DNA of 64,000 nt from Unio delphinus (Eukaryota; Mollusca; Bivalvia; Unionida; Unionidae): positions 6,494,001-6,558,000 of the forward strand of contig JAQISU010000118.1 in the NCBI GenBank assembly GCA_029339505.1. The letters run 5' to 3'. Position numbers and translations under genes: made by a program. Under the pieces are notes generated by a model. It made no database searches, was not told the origin of the DNA, and was given only the letters and a program-made list of their open reading frames with translations. Below, one piece after another: positions 24,355 to 37,480 of this stretch. Position 1 is the stretch's first letter, and each line of letters opens with the position of its first letter.

Positions 24355-27240
24355 CTTATCATCATCATCATTATCAGTCTTTTGAACTAGTGTGGTCGTT
24401 GAAGCACTGTGCTCTTGAACATCTGACGAGTTTCCGCCACTTGTCTCGATCATGTCTTTGCAAAACTTTTCCTGGTCAATTCCGTGATGTTGTCAGTCAA
24501 CGTTTTTCCCTCATCTACCTCTCATTCTAACACCCTGGACGTTGCGCTGCAGAACTGTAGTGGATAGACTGTTGGCTCTAGTGACATGGCCATACCATTT
24601 CAGCTTTCTCTTTTTGACAGTGGTGAGGAGGTCTTCATAAAGGCCTACGTTGTGCCTGATGGTGTTGCGCACCTCTTCATTTGTGATGTGGTCCATGTAA
24701 GAGATGCCAAGGATGATTCTGTAGCATCTCATTTCAAGTGCCTGAATTCTTCGTTGTAATTCTGCTATCAGGGTCCAGGCCTCACATGAATACAGAAAGA
24801 CTGAGATGACTAGTGCTCTCAATAGTCTGATTTCAGTTTTCGGACAGATGTTCTTGTCTCTCCAGATGGGTCTTAGCTTTGACATAGCTGCCGTTGTTTG
24901 TGCTGCTCGTGACAAAATTTCTGCTCTTGATCCGTCTTCCGTGATTATAGAACCTAGATATTTGAATTGGCACACTGTTTCCAGTTCCTGTCCTATGACT
25001 TTAATCTTGGTTGAGATTTGTTTGCCACTATTTGTCATCAGTTTTGTCTTCTCTGCACTTATCTCCACGTCAAATCTGGAAGATGTTTCATCCAGATTCT
25101 TCACTAAGGTGGCATGCTCATCTTCACTGATTGCCAGCCCATCAATGTCGTCTGCAAAGCGGAGGTTGGTGATGTTACGCCCTCCAATGCTGACTGTCCA
25201 CAGTGGTTTTCCAGGACTTCGCTCACGATACGCTCTAAGTAAATGTTGAAAAGCGTGGGTGACAGGAGAAGGCCTTGCCGTACTTCAACTGTTGTCTTGA
25301 ACCAGACCCCACATAACCTTGAGCAATTACTGCACTGATAGCCTTGGCGTACAGCTGCTTGATGGTGTTGGTCAACATTTGACCCATGTTGCACTTCTTC
25401 ATTGTGGCCCACAATGCCTCATGCCAAACTCTATCAAAAGCTTTGTTGAAATATATGAACATGATAGATGTCTTGTTGATGTTGTGAGTACTTTTCACAC
25501 AGAACCCTAATATTGAAAATTTGGTTTTTTTGTGCTTTTTCCACTCCGGAACCCTTGCTGTTCGATTAATTCTTCTGCTTGTGGGTTCAGTCTGTTCAAG
25601 ATGATCTTCAGCATTACCTTACTTAGCATGGCTGATCAAGCTAATTGTTCTGTAATTTTGGCACAGCTGGAGATTTGCTTTTTGGGGGAGTGTTATAAGC
25701 AGTGACTGGGTCCACTGTGTAGGCGATTCGCCTGTCTGCCAGATCTTGTTGCAGATTTTTGTTAATAGTTCTATCACTCATTCTCCACCATTCTTGATAA
25801 GTTCAGCTGGAATGTTGTATACTCCAGCTGCCTTTTCATTCTTCAGTGCTCTTATTGCTGACTCCACCTCATCTTTGAGAATGAGGAAATCATCATTATT
25901 TGTGGAGTTTGGAACTTCAGGCACCTCTGGGTATCCTGTGGACTATTGGTTGTAGAGTTCTTTACAATATTCGGTCCATCTTTCTGCAATGTCAATGTTT
26001 TCTTCTCGATACCTACCCCTGTTGTGAGTCTGGTGTTTTTAGGTCTATTCGGGCATCACACATATTCAGAATCTCTTCTGTAACCCAGGGTTTTTTCTTT
26101 GAGCGATGGAGGCCAATGATGTCCTTGGCAACTGTTGTCATGACTGTGTTGAAAGTGTTTGTCATCACTTTAACATCAACATCCATCACAAGGAGTAGAG
26201 CAAAGTTTCCTCCAATTTTGGCTTGGAATGACGTGCAGATGTTAGGGTCCTTCAGTTGTTCAAGGTTGAATTTGAGCTTGATTTTCTTTGGCTTGTTAAT
26301 TTTCTTCAACCTCACTCGGAAGGTCATAATCACGAGGTCGTTATCACTCCCAACATCAGCACCTGGGAACGTTCTTGTTTTTTCTCTTTTGATGCCAGAT
26401 TTCTACCGGTTTTGAACCAGTATGTAGTCGATCTGGTTATGATGTTTTCCATTTGGTGCGTGCCATGTCCAGCATCATGAAGCTTTATGTTGGTCCAGGG
26501 TGTTGGCTAGTACCAATTTGTTGTAGCTTGCGAACTCGAGCAGCCGTCTCCCTTTTTCATTGGTAAGCTCATTGCAAGAAGGTCCACAATGATCATTCCA
26601 GTCTTTTAGAGCATCTTTGCCAACTTTGGCATTCCAGTCTCCTTGGATAATAAGGATGACTTTTTTACCTACCATGTTTATTATAACTTTAAGTTTGTTG
26701 TAGAACACCTCTATTTCTTCATCATCATGATCAGTAGTTGGAGCATAGACTTGAATAATTGCGATGTTAAAGGGGGATTCTTTCAGACGAATGGAGATAA
26801 TTCTGCTAGATATGGGGTGACATTCAAGCACAGATCCCTTGATGGCTTTGTTTACGAGAAAGCCTACTCCATTTATGGAGTCCCAGTATGTGCCACGTGT
26901 AGTGTTCTATCTTTTGTGTCAACGCTTGAAGTCTGCCAGTCTGCGCCAGAATTCTAATGTTCCTGGTGGCGATGGCAACGTTGTCTCTTGATCTGATTTT
27001 ATGCAGAGTGCCAGTAGAACACTTGTCACCTCCATCCTGGTGGACAACGGCAAGCGCGCTCCTTGTTGACTCGGGCGACCACCGATCCGGTATGATAACT
27101 TCCTATTTGTCCAGCATTATCAGTGTGTCTTGGGCAAAAGTCGTCTGGCGGAGCCCATTCCTCTCCAGGCCAAGGAGTTGCCAGACGGGAATGTAGTACA
27201 TCGTCCAACTGATTTTCTTTTATGGTTTACTCCCTTATCC
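24355..27240 (-). mobile_element. RTE/CR1-like LINE, decayed
   Basis: Reading leftward are an apurinic-type endonuclease part (VYAPTTDHDDEE and QGDWNAKVG, 26475-26831), RT pieces (YFNKAFDRVWHEALW near 25430) and a C-terminal region (FKYLGSIITEDGS, then EMRCYRIILGI and RKLKWYGHV, 24511-25104). Frameshifts and stops separate these parts, so it is not autonomous. The 3' end near 24355 has a short GATGAT-type repeat, as in RTE elements. It sits between gypsy gag (27.4-28.4 kb) and gypsy RT (22 kb), so it probably inserted into that element. Confidence 0.85.
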
Positions 27241-27399
27241 TTTGGCTAACCGAAGTCAACCTGCAAGGCAGCTGGAAACTCGTGTATGGGCGGGTTCGTC
27301 CATTCCCGAACAGATAGAGCATATGCCATTGCCCAAAGAGCATCTGCCACTGCTCTCCTTATAAGACTTCTCAATAAAAGGCAAAGTACCTTACAATAA

Positions 27400-28960
27400 A
27401 AGACTCTGAGACGCTAATGTGCCCCATACAATTATTAATATGGGTGACATTGGCCAAATTACCCAAGAGTGATATAGAACCCTTCGATATGAATGGTTCA
27501 TAATTATCCATCATAAAATCAGACTGGAGTTTGTAGACCAAACAAATTTATTGCGTTCAATGCATGACTGTGAGCACGACCCTTTAACAAATAAGAGCAT
27601 TCGGTCTGTCTTGAGTAGTATGCCTATTTTTCAATCTGTAGCAATCAGACATAACGTGTCCTTTTATCTTACATTAGGTTCACTTAGGAAGAGACACGGA
27701 CTCTAGAATTAAACTTCACTGAAGTTTAATCTTTAGAAGTTGTGACTGTTTGAGTTTTAGAAGGGCTTGTATTAGACTAAAATACTTTTCTGCCACAAGT
27801 GTTGAGCAAACTTTGTATTTACAAAATGAACGTTATGAATGAAAGAGTACTCGTCATGACCACGAGCAGCATTTTCCAAGGTTTCAATCTTGTGCACGTC
27901 AAGATAAGTCTTAATATCACTATGGACACAGTTTTTAAAGTATTACAAGTATTACAAGTAGTTTGAGGCTTTGCTAATAGTTTTCAACTTTCCTCGCTAA
28001 GCACCATCTACCAAATAACTGCTCTCTTTCTCTAACTAATTTGATATGAGTTAGTCCTGCTCCTTTCCCTATAGTGTCGGAATTTTTGCTCAACAGTCTT
28101 GTGGGAGAAACGTATTTCAACCTAATACAAGCCCTTCTTAAACCTTCAGGGACTAACTCATAATCCCTTAAACTGTATTCTTTGATCGCATCATAGTCAC
28201 CACTTTGGTGAACTGTCAGTGAATGGTAAATATCGCTAGCCTTACCAGTGAGCACACATTGTAATACACGAGTCCAATGTTACCTTGGCCATTTCAAATT
28301 TTCATCAATGTTTTCTAAACGAGTACAATTCTTGCATACTTTCTTTCGCTGAAATGGGGCACTAATCTAATGTTGTTTGCGAGATCAAAACTTTAATCTG
28401 GATTTGAAATATGAATGTGTTTTTTAGTTGCCAACTCCATATCTTTCATTCCAAATTGATATTCCCTCACTTGCCTTTCTCTTTCTATTTGCATCTGGCT
28501 TTCTCCTAAGGTTATTGAATTTGCTCTTTTTCTAACCGTAATTGTTTCCTTTTGTAATTCGATTTGTCGTTCTTTTTCTTCCTTATGTAACTGCCTTTGT
28601 GTTCAATTTTTTTGTCTCTTTATCCTGAAGCTTGAGGTTTTTTTTAAAACTCCAATTCCATTTTCTATTGTAATTTTAATTCTTTTATTTTCAGTTTAGA
28701 GTTTGATACAGACGTACTGATCAAAGCCAAAGCACCTTTATCAAAAACATTATTTTCTACCAAATACTGAACCAAATTATTTTTTATTTCTTGTTTCATC
28801 AAGGGAGCTTTCGCTTTGGAATGATTGTATTTTCTGGCAAATTGAATTCATTGATCATTATTTATAAAAAGTCTAATTGTTCATGGGTAGGATTTGAATG
28901 AAAGATTTCCACTTTAGACGACATTTTAGAAAAAAGCCGGTCAATCTCACTTGAGAAACA
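27400..28960 (-). pseudogene. Gypsy gag remnant, copy A
   Basis: The minus strand at 27974-28255 encodes LTGKASDIYHSLTVHQSGDY and YELVPEGLRR, typical of gypsy Gag capsid regions. A decayed zinc-knuckle-like stretch lies near 27630-27680, and a Lys/Glu/Gln-rich coiled-coil region upstream at about 28440-28700. Several frameshifts are present. The flank at 27480-27600 matches 30540-30680 by eye. Confidence 0.7.
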
Positions 28961-28999
28961 AATTAAAAATAAAGGAATTCAAAATATTAAAAACACAAG

Positions 29000-29910
29000 G
29001 TTTTCTGAAATATTTTAGCCACTGAAATCTTTGCTACGTGTTAGGCTCTAAGAAACTTTAACAAAGAAAGGTCAAAACAGCAAGCTGTGTAAAATAAATA
29101 AAAAATATTTTTCCCTGGAAAACGATTGTATAAATGGAACAAAATTACAGTGTTAATAATCCACGAATTATAAAAAAATTCCTAGTAATACAATTATCAA
29201 ATAGATTCAAGTTCAAATAATGCGGACAAATCCAAAGTGGAAGACGATGATGTATGCTAAGGTCTGTTTTGCGCTTATCTACAGTTCCTTGTAGCAAAAC
29301 ACCATTTACCACTCTGGTGTCGGAAAATAGAGTAAAATTTTGATACACTGTCTTTCTTTAAGAATTATATATAATCACATCAAATATTCCCAGAGAAATG
29401 AATTAATCCTTTGAAATCAAACTGGTCTGAAGAAATGTTAACATGGATTCGAAAACGTTCTACAACAAAAGAATATGATTTAACATCAGCTGTAAAAGCC
29501 CACAACTGACTATCTTTAAGTGAAAAAGGGGAATTGACGTGATCCTTTATATCATGTACTCCTATCATGAGCCTGACAAGAGCAAATCCGTTTACTTAAA
29601 AAATAAAAGGTTGTTTACTTCTTGATTTACTAGTCCCATCTTGAGCTTGACAACTAACTAATCATTTTAAAATTAACATAATACCTGTCTAGGTCGATAC
29701 CACTAACTTTGAATGAATGTCAGGATCTAGGCCAACATTACTTGTTTACCAAAGAATAATTCAGATTAACTTATTTTCTGAAGAAATAAAAACCATTATC
29801 TCTAGTGAATAAATTTATATTAGAATATAGGCACATAATGAAAAGTGAAAATGAAAAGAATTTGAAACTGACAAACAAACAATTAAATTAAATATGTATT
29901 ATAACACTTG
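29000..29910 (-). repeat. LTR-like repeat, copy 2
   Basis: Same-orientation homologue of 20150-21250. It lies between gag copy A on one side and gag copy B on the other, so it could be a single LTR shared by two tandem gypsy copies. Confidence 0.5.
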
Positions 29911-30222
29911 TCACTTCTCTTTGTCGTAACGGGCTAAATAGTTGTGATAAAGGCATATTAGGGTCGAACAAGTTCCATCAGTTCTTAATAGATCGAGGGA
30001 CAAGCTCTAATTATTAAATGATACGAAGGCAAACATGTAACGTCTTTTTTCAGTATTGAAGCCATGGTCATTTAGCAGTAAAATACAACCTTAACAACAA
30101 GCATAGACCGCTACCGTCTATAAATTTAAGATTGTAGTTGTTTTGCTAGTTTGCTTGTTGCGCAACGGGTAATTTATTTGGCATAATGTTTCGCCACATA
30201 TCTACCATATTCTGAAGTAATC

Positions 30223-30295
30223 AATATCATCATCATCATCATCATCATTATTATCATAATCATCATCATCGTCATAATCATCGTCATCATCGTCA
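30223..30295 (+). repeat. (ATC)n microsatellite, interrupted
   Basis: About 70 bp of ATC/GTC/ATT triplets. Confidence 0.9.
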
Positions 30296-30479
30296 CTACA
30301 ACCATTCAACCTTCGGGCTTTTTATCATACATTGACTTTTGGGTTTTATTTAGCGTGATATAATACAACTACTTAAATTCCAAGAACCTGGCGCAACATT
30401 CTTCCTCTGGCTTATTTTATACCGCTCCTTGTGCTCCCATCATAACTGTCTGAGTTTTCAAGACCTTCACAAATAAATG

Positions 30480-31480
30480 GAAAATACCTACTAATAAAAG
30501 ACTGAGAAGCTCCTGCGTTCCTTAAAGTTTTAATAGGATAAGCTTATCAGAAACACAAATAAGTGAAATAAAGCCTTTCGACATGCATGGTTCATAATTC
30601 TCCATAATAAAATCCGACGGTTGGACCAAATAAATGTATTGCCTATAATACATGACCGGGGCTTTGATTTCTGAGAAATAAGAGAATTTTGAAATATATG
30701 TTTTTATTGTGCTGCTTATTTTTTCAATCGGTTCCAATCAGAAATATTATGGCCTTTCTTCTTACAATGAGTGTACATGGGAAGTGATAGAGCTTTCTTA
30801 TCATTCTTATCAGAAGTTTGATTCCTAAAATTTGCGCCATATTCAGCTTTGGAAGTACTAAGATCAAGATTTTTCTTTTTAATAATTGTGCTGGGAAGAA
30901 GATTTATTGACAAATGAAAGTTTGTGAGTCAGGAAATTGTCGTTTTCTGTACGAGCAGCATTTTCTAAAGTTTGTACATATTGCTCATCAGTACAAGGTT
31001 TGACGTCACAAAATACTCATTCTTGAACTCTTCAGCTATTGGAGTAGTCTGAGTTTATCGTAATCTTGATCAAACTTCTTATCGGAGCACCATCTGTCAA
31101 ATAATCATTCGTTTTTTCCAAATTCGACATATGTTCTGTTGTCTTTTCACAACTCCTAAATTTTTGTCGATCTGCCTCAATTACCAATTCATACCCATTC
31201 AAAATATATTCTTTAACCACATCACAATCAACACTCTGCTCTAACGACAGTGAAATATACATATTACTAGCTCTGTCCGTAAGTGCACACTACAACAGCA
31301 TAGTCCAGAGTGCTGTCTGGGCCATTTCCGATTTTCAGCTATTTTCTCAAAATGATGAAAATATTGATCAACAGTATCTAAACGTATGTCTAAAGTGAGG
31401 CGCGCGTGCTCTACTTGCCAGTTCTAAGTCATTAAATTTAAATAGTATTTTCTTTCGTCTTTTTGTATTTCAATTTACAT
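30480..31480 (-). pseudogene. Gypsy gag remnant, copy B
   Basis: Minus-strand frames encode a capsid-like NGYELVIEADRQKFRSCEK (31032-31262) and a zinc-knuckle-like THCKKKGHNISDWNRLKK (30716-30913), in which the last knuckle Cys appears to be Trp. It is homologous to copy A and equally decayed. Confidence 0.7.
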
Positions 31481-31509
31481 TTGCATCTCTTCTCTTTTTC
31501 TCTGCCTTT

Positions 31510-32509
31510 CATTTACCTCTTTTGCAGTTGCATTTTAATATTTTCTCTGTCGCTTTGCATTACTATTTATTTGCTATTATTTCTGTGAATTTGTATTTAT
31601 TTGCTATTGTCTCTTTGAATTTGTATTTCTTTGCTATTATCTCTTTGCCTTACTATTTATTTGCTATTATTTCTGTGAATTTGTTTTTCCTTTGCTATTA
31701 TGTCTTTAAATTACTATTTATTTGCTATTATTTCTTTGATATTATCTCTTTGAATTTGTAATTATTTGTTATTATTTCGTTGCATTACTATTTATTTGCT
31801 ATCATTGTTTTGCTATTATTTCTTTGCATTACTATTTCTTTGTTATTATTTCTTTGTATTACCTTTTCTTTGCTATTATCTCTTTGCATTACTATACCTG
31901 TGCAATTATCTCTTTGAATTTGTATTTCTTTGATATTATCTCTTTGCTATTACTATTTCTTTGCTATTATCTCCTTGCATTTGTATTTCTTTGCTATTAG
32001 TTATTTGCATTATTCTGTCTTTGCTAGTATCTCTTTGCATTACTATTTATTTGATATTATCTCTTTTCATTACTATTTCTTTGTTATCTTTTTGCATTAC
32101 TATATCTGTGCAATTATCTCTTTGAATTTGTATTTTTTGCTATTATTTATTTGCATTACTATATCTGTACAATTATCTCTTTGCATTACTATTTCTTTGC
32201 TATTACTACTTCTTCGCTCTTATCTATTTGCATTACTATTTCGTTGTTATTATCTCTTTGCATTAATAGATTTTAGCAATTATACCTTTTGCATTACTAT
32301 TTCTTAGTTATTAAAACTCACATTTTGCGACTGCAGGAACAAACTTAGAGACCTAATAATATTTTGTATCTCATATGTTTTTATGTTTTCAGCATGTTTT
32401 ATGTTTTCTAATTTCGTGGTTTTTGTTATGTGTTGTTCTGTAGTCATATCATTATAGATGTTGTAATGCGCTAAAAGTTTCTAAAGATTAGGCGCTACAC
32501 AAAGTCCTC

Positions 32510-32563
<54 letters not shown>

Positions 32564-32710
32564 TGTTTGCAATACACTTTCTTTGTTATTATCTCTTTGT
32601 ATTACTATTTCTTTGATATTATCTCTTTGCATTACTATTAGTTTGCTATTATCTCTTTGCATTTGTATTCATCTGTCTTCCTTTTCTCTAGTCTATAGTG
32701 ATCCCCTCTC
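31510..32710 (-). repeat. Expanded tandem repeat derived from the gag coiled-coil region
   Basis: Irregular units of about 15-30 bp with core CTCTTTGCATTACTATTTCTTTGCTATTAT run to 32310 and resume at 32570-32700. In minus-strand translation they encode Lys/Glu/Gln/Met-rich text, and they lie exactly where gag copy A has its coiled-coil segment. A (ATT)n run (32511-32563) interrupts the array. Confidence 0.7.
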
Positions 32711-32730
32711 TTCAATATTTCTATGCATTT

Positions 32731-32733
<3 letters not shown>

Positions 32734-32781
<48 letters not shown>
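32734..32781 (+). repeat. (CT)n microsatellite
   Basis: About 48 bp of CT dinucleotides. Confidence 0.97.
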
Positions 32782-32786
<5 letters not shown>

Positions 32787-32989
32787 GAAGCGTTCCTAAT
32801 GCAAATTCCATCTTTTTAGCTGTATTTTTCTTTCCATATTCTCTTATTATTGGTTTGATTTAAAATAATGTTCTGCACTTTTGATGACATTGTGAAAACT
32901 GTTTGCTGTCACAAAAGATTTCTTAAAAATGTGAAATTTAAAGACAAAGGTCTAAAATAATAAGAAACTAAGTGACTTTCAGTTTGAAA

Positions 32990-33350
32990 CATTAGTTCGA
33001 AATTTTCCAACAAAATATATTTTTTTTTAAATCGTGTCCCTGACATGCCCCAACATATTCGGTTAATACTCTAGGGTCTTAAACTAAGTAACAGAAAAGA
33101 GCGAAAATCATCACGTTTTCTACAATTCAGCTCAATAAAACTTCCCTATCGTAAAACTGAAAACTTAAAAAAAGGGACATACAGTACAGTGCGTTATTTC
33201 CCATAACTACCTAAACGTTCTATGACAAAAGTCCAAAAGTATAGAATATTCCGAATAGATTTCAGTGATTCTCCTAAGCTATGGAATGAGTAATTCGGTT
33301 TACTTCTCCCTTTTATAAAAACCGGAGTCACAATATGTGGACAAGGAGGA
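32990..33350 (-). repeat. LTR-like repeat, partial copy 3
   Basis: The segment around GGTCTTAAACTAAGTAACAG...GAGCGAAAATCATCACG resembles the starts of copies 1 and 2 (20220 and 29040). Similarity is weaker and judged by eye. Confidence 0.35.
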
Positions 33351-33415
33351 GGGTCCAAAGTTAATTTCTAGAACATTCTAAGATATTAACAAGATCAAGT
33401 CACCGTTTCTCAATA

Positions 33416-33417
<2 letters not shown>

Positions 33418-33467
<50 letters not shown>
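33418..33467 (+). repeat. (CA)n microsatellite
   Basis: About 50 bp of CA dinucleotides. Confidence 0.97.
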
Positions 33468-33727
33468 GCCTGTACACATGATATTCGTACGTGATTACGC
33501 ATTACGAAGCTTTTAGGGACCAGATGAACTGTAGGAGACGAAGGTAATTACCCAGAGCAGTTGGTCCAAGTCTCTGGGAGACAATGAAAAAGGAAGAACG
33601 GAGGCAGATGTTAGACGGTCTGGCGGGAACTGGATTATCAGTCCAGATAAAGATCATACAGATGTGTAGGAACACTGGACAGGAGGAAAACCTATCATAC
33701 TAAGTCAGATGATGAAATAGGCCGTCA

Positions 33728-33960
33728 ATTGGTCGAGTGAAAGACGAGTGATAGAGTTTTAATTTGAATTTTACTTGTGAGATGACTGTTATTGAATGAT
33801 ATTAAATCGTTGTTATTTGAATTTTACATTTTGTGTATTCATTAAGGGACTCCGAGTTTTGAATCTCTCTATCACTACTTCAATTTCTGACAAAAACTTA
33901 GCCAGGCTGGGTCTTCTGTAAGAATATGAATAATAGTGGGAGCACCCGACCCAAGCTAAT
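33728..33960 (+). repeat. Inverted counterpart of 22530-22800
   Basis: GGTCGAGTGAAAGACGAGTGAT (from 33731) and the later AATAATAGTGGGAGCACC block match the reverse complement of the 22.6-22.8 kb region. This is probably the terminal part of another retroelement family. Confidence 0.5.
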
Positions 33961-35205
33961 TAAAGGGGAACCTCTACACCCATCTTCTTTATATATGTTA
34001 CGTGGTGATGTATATTTATGCTATTATATACCCCACCTCTTTCGGTACTCGGTATCTAGGAGAAGACCGCCCTCGATGTAAATGCCCCGGTTCGAGTAAA
34101 TATAAGTGGTGAAACTTATAGATGAAAATATATATAGAGATCTGAGCAGATATATATGACATACAAACACGAGCCCCCGTACAGACAACAAGCAATTTAA
34201 TCAATTAAAAAAATAAAAACTATCTGAAGTCATTACATTCAAAATATCTCCGCTATTAGTTTATGATTGTATAACCTGTTCTTTATATCGCTCGACTTCC
34301 ATTGTAGTTATTCAGACGCCTCGATCTCCGGATTCCACTTTCAGCAATTCGTCCAGGATAGTCAGTATTTATACGTAATACGATTGTGTCAAAGGATTCC
34401 TCTTTTCAAATTTTTCCCGTCTCGGATTGCACTCTGAAGTTCCCTCGTAAGATTTACATCAATGTTTTTATCTCCCCTTTTAGTACATATAAATAGAGAC
34501 AAGCTAAATTTCCTGTTTTTTTATGATACCTGCTTATAAGATATTTATATCAGTATTAAACAGATGATAGGACTATCAATCGACTCCTCAAGTCCTAAAA
34601 TGACCATACCTGAGCCCGCCACAAGTACACCGCAAATAAACGAGATACATTTGCAATCAGTTTCGTCATTTCATACTCGCTCTAAGTCATACGTAAAATC
34701 TTCTAAAGTAGGTGATGTCACATGGATTTTCGTAATCATATTAAATAAAGTAGTACATACAAATCTTAACACATAATGTTTATGCAAACAATTTGTCAAA
34801 CTTATCAAAGGTTAATGTACTACGTCCTATGCATAACTCAGCATTCAAAAAGCAAATTCCTGAGTCTGTGCTGATTTTTTAAAATTTTTATTATTATGTT
34901 CCTTTGTCTTCTTGCAGAAAAAGTTTAGACTGATTAAAATTCTCGATGAGTCCATATTAAACTTAGGTAATTTTGGGTCATAACACTCCCCCTCAACTAG
35001 ATTAACCAATCAGTCAAATCTTTCGGTCTCTTTCTCAGTGGCGCAAGAAATCTCAGTCAGCTTGCCCCTGGTAGTTTGATAATTATATAGTTTCTGCAAC
35101 TTTTTAACTGTGACAGCTTTACCCTGAAAAGAAAGATTTATTGTGCCCCTAATAGCCCATCTGGCTGCTGTTCAAATAATTGCTGTAATTAGGATAGCAT
35201 TCTCA

Positions 35206-35206
<1 letters not shown>
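33961..35206. other. Unassigned sequence
   Basis: AT-rich. Short frames only (for example 34564-34776), none supported. I see no RNA gene. TAACACTCCCCCTCAAC at 34981 could be a retroelement edge. Confidence 0.35.

Positions 35207-35244
<38 letters not shown>
35207..35244 (+). repeat. (CA)n microsatellite
   Basis: About 38 bp of CA dinucleotides. Confidence 0.97.
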
Positions 35245-35247
<3 letters not shown>

Positions 35248-35329
35248 GACATTTTGACATGGCAGTGTAACGCTTGATTCGCGTCCATTCTCTAGAACTC
35301 TAATTAATGGTTGGGTTCAGGATAGATCG

Positions 35330-37390
35330 CCAGAAATTTGCCCCGGCACAATATACATCATCAATCCTCTCTGCACCGTCTGGTGCTTGAGGCGACGGCA
35401 AGGGAGCATCAGTTTGGTCCATCGGCTGATGTTTCGGGGGCGGTCTGCAGCGTAAGGCCTCTGGTCTTATGTTCTCGCTATACGGTTCGGCGCCAGGTCT
35501 CTTTGGGTCTGCAATGTTTCCTTTTCCCCTGTGGGTTCCATCTCAATGCCACTATGATAATAAGTCAGGGGGCATTCTGCAGACATGGCAGAACACTCTC
35601 GAGCTTGCGTTCTATGTTAGCAGTGGTCTTCCAACACTCTGACCCATACAAAAAGACGCTCAACACGTTGGTCTTGATGATACGGATCTTTGTGTGGACG
35701 ATGAGGTTTGTTGTCCTTCAGATGGACTTCAGTATTGCGAAGACCTGATTGGCCTTGCTGATTCTTGAGGTGAGTTCCATTGTGCAATCTCCATCCGTGG
35801 CGACCTTACTACCCAGATACGTGAAATGGTCTACTTCTTGCTGAGGCTGGTCGTTGATGGTGATTGGGTTGCCCACTCTAGTGTTCTTCATCAAGATTTT
35901 GGTCTTGATCAAGATTTTGGTCTTCCCTATGTTTACTCGAAGACCTATGGTGCTTGCTGTTTGTACTAACTGTTGTGTATTCTGTTGGATATCTTTGTGT
36001 CTGCTTGTCAGCAGCCCAATGTCGTTGGCATATTCGAGGTCATGCAACACTGAGGTCAACGTCCACTCTATTCATTATCTCTTGCCCTCTGTGCTGTGGC
36101 GCATGATCGAGTCAATGGCCAGTGAGAAGAGTATCAAAGAGAGAATGCATTATTGCTTCACTCTGGTTTCCACCTTGTATTGTTCAGTGAGTAGGTTGCT
36201 GTGGATGACTCTGCACTCAAAGTTCTCGTACAGGGGACTGATGACGTCGTCCACATAAAAGATCGGTGCAGGGTGTCAAAGGCCTTCTCAAAGTCCACAA
36301 AGACAACATAAAGGGATCCATTGCACTCATGTGACCGCTCAAGAATCTGCCTCAGGATGAAGATGTGGTCGATGAAGGATTTTGCCCTTCCTAAAGCCTG
36401 CCTGTTCCTGGCGTAGGATGCCGTCCACAGCTGTTGTGATGCGTTGATGCGTTGGAGAATGATGGGGCTGAAGATCTTACCAGAGAGGGATAGTAAGATG
36501 AATCCTCGCCAGTTGTTGCAGTTCCCCAGATCTTCCCTATTAGGAATTTTGACTATGATTCCGGTTTTCCAGTCGTTCGGTGCTTCTTCACTATCCCAGA
36601 TCTTTTGGAGAATCTGACAAAGAAGCTGTGGCGTCTCCGCGTCTTCTGCCTTCAGCATCTGGGAACCTACTTCATCATCGCCAGGTACCTTCCCATTCTA
36701 CAGTTTAAGGATGGCCTGCTTGACCTCCTCAATAGTGATGTTGTCGCAGTTGATTTCGAGGTCCTCCTCTGCTTCAGAAATGTCAGCGAGTACTGATGGG
36801 TCTGGGCAATTCAGGATAGAATCAAAGTGTTGCTTCCTTCTCTTCAGCTTCTTCTCCTACACTGTGACATGGATTCCATCTTTATCTCTTACTGGAAGAT
36901 CGTGCTGCGGACTGTAGTCGATCTTCAGCTTGTTTGTGTTCTGGTACACCGTCTTCATGTCTTTCTGCTCTGAGGCTGCCTCGGCCTCCTTTGCCAGCCT
37001 CTCTATGTATTCTTTCCTGTCTCTCCTTGCTGATTTCATCACTTCCTTGTCTTTGCCACTATACTCCTTCCAAAATCTCTTTTTCAGTCTTGGTGATTTG
37101 GAATTCAAAAGTCTTTTCTTAATCTGTATTTTCTCTTCTATGCGAGTCTATGTCTCTATCTCTCTGATATCCACTTTGTCTTCTTACTATTCATATAGCC
37201 TTAAACTTCTTCTACTGCTTCCATCATTTCTCCGAAATTTTCGATCGATGGTCAGCGCTGTCTCATCTTCTAGAGCACTATACCTATTCATAAGGGACAG
37301 CCTGGACTCTTCCATCACTTTTGGATTTTTCAGCTGGGCCACATCGAAGCGTTTGTTGTTTGAGACCTTTATCCAAACATTCCTATATAT
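35330..37390 (-). mobile_element. RTE/CR1-like LINE, second decayed copy
   Basis: Minus-strand pieces in order are a charged region with RFWKEYSGKDKEVM (36857-37108), an RT with NNWRGFILLSLSGKI and VDFEKAFDTLHR (36158-36658), an active-site-like DLEYANDIGLL (YADD decayed to YAND) with FTYLGSKVATDG (35718-36059), and a C-terminal region to about 35340. The pieces lie in different frames. It is a different family from the 24-27 kb copy. Confidence 0.85.

Positions 37391-37394
<4 letters not shown>

Positions 37395-37478
<84 letters not shown>
37395..37478 (+). repeat. (AT)n microsatellite
   Basis: About 84 bp of AT dinucleotides at the 5' border of the LINE copy. Confidence 0.97.
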
Positions 37479-37480
<2 letters not shown>

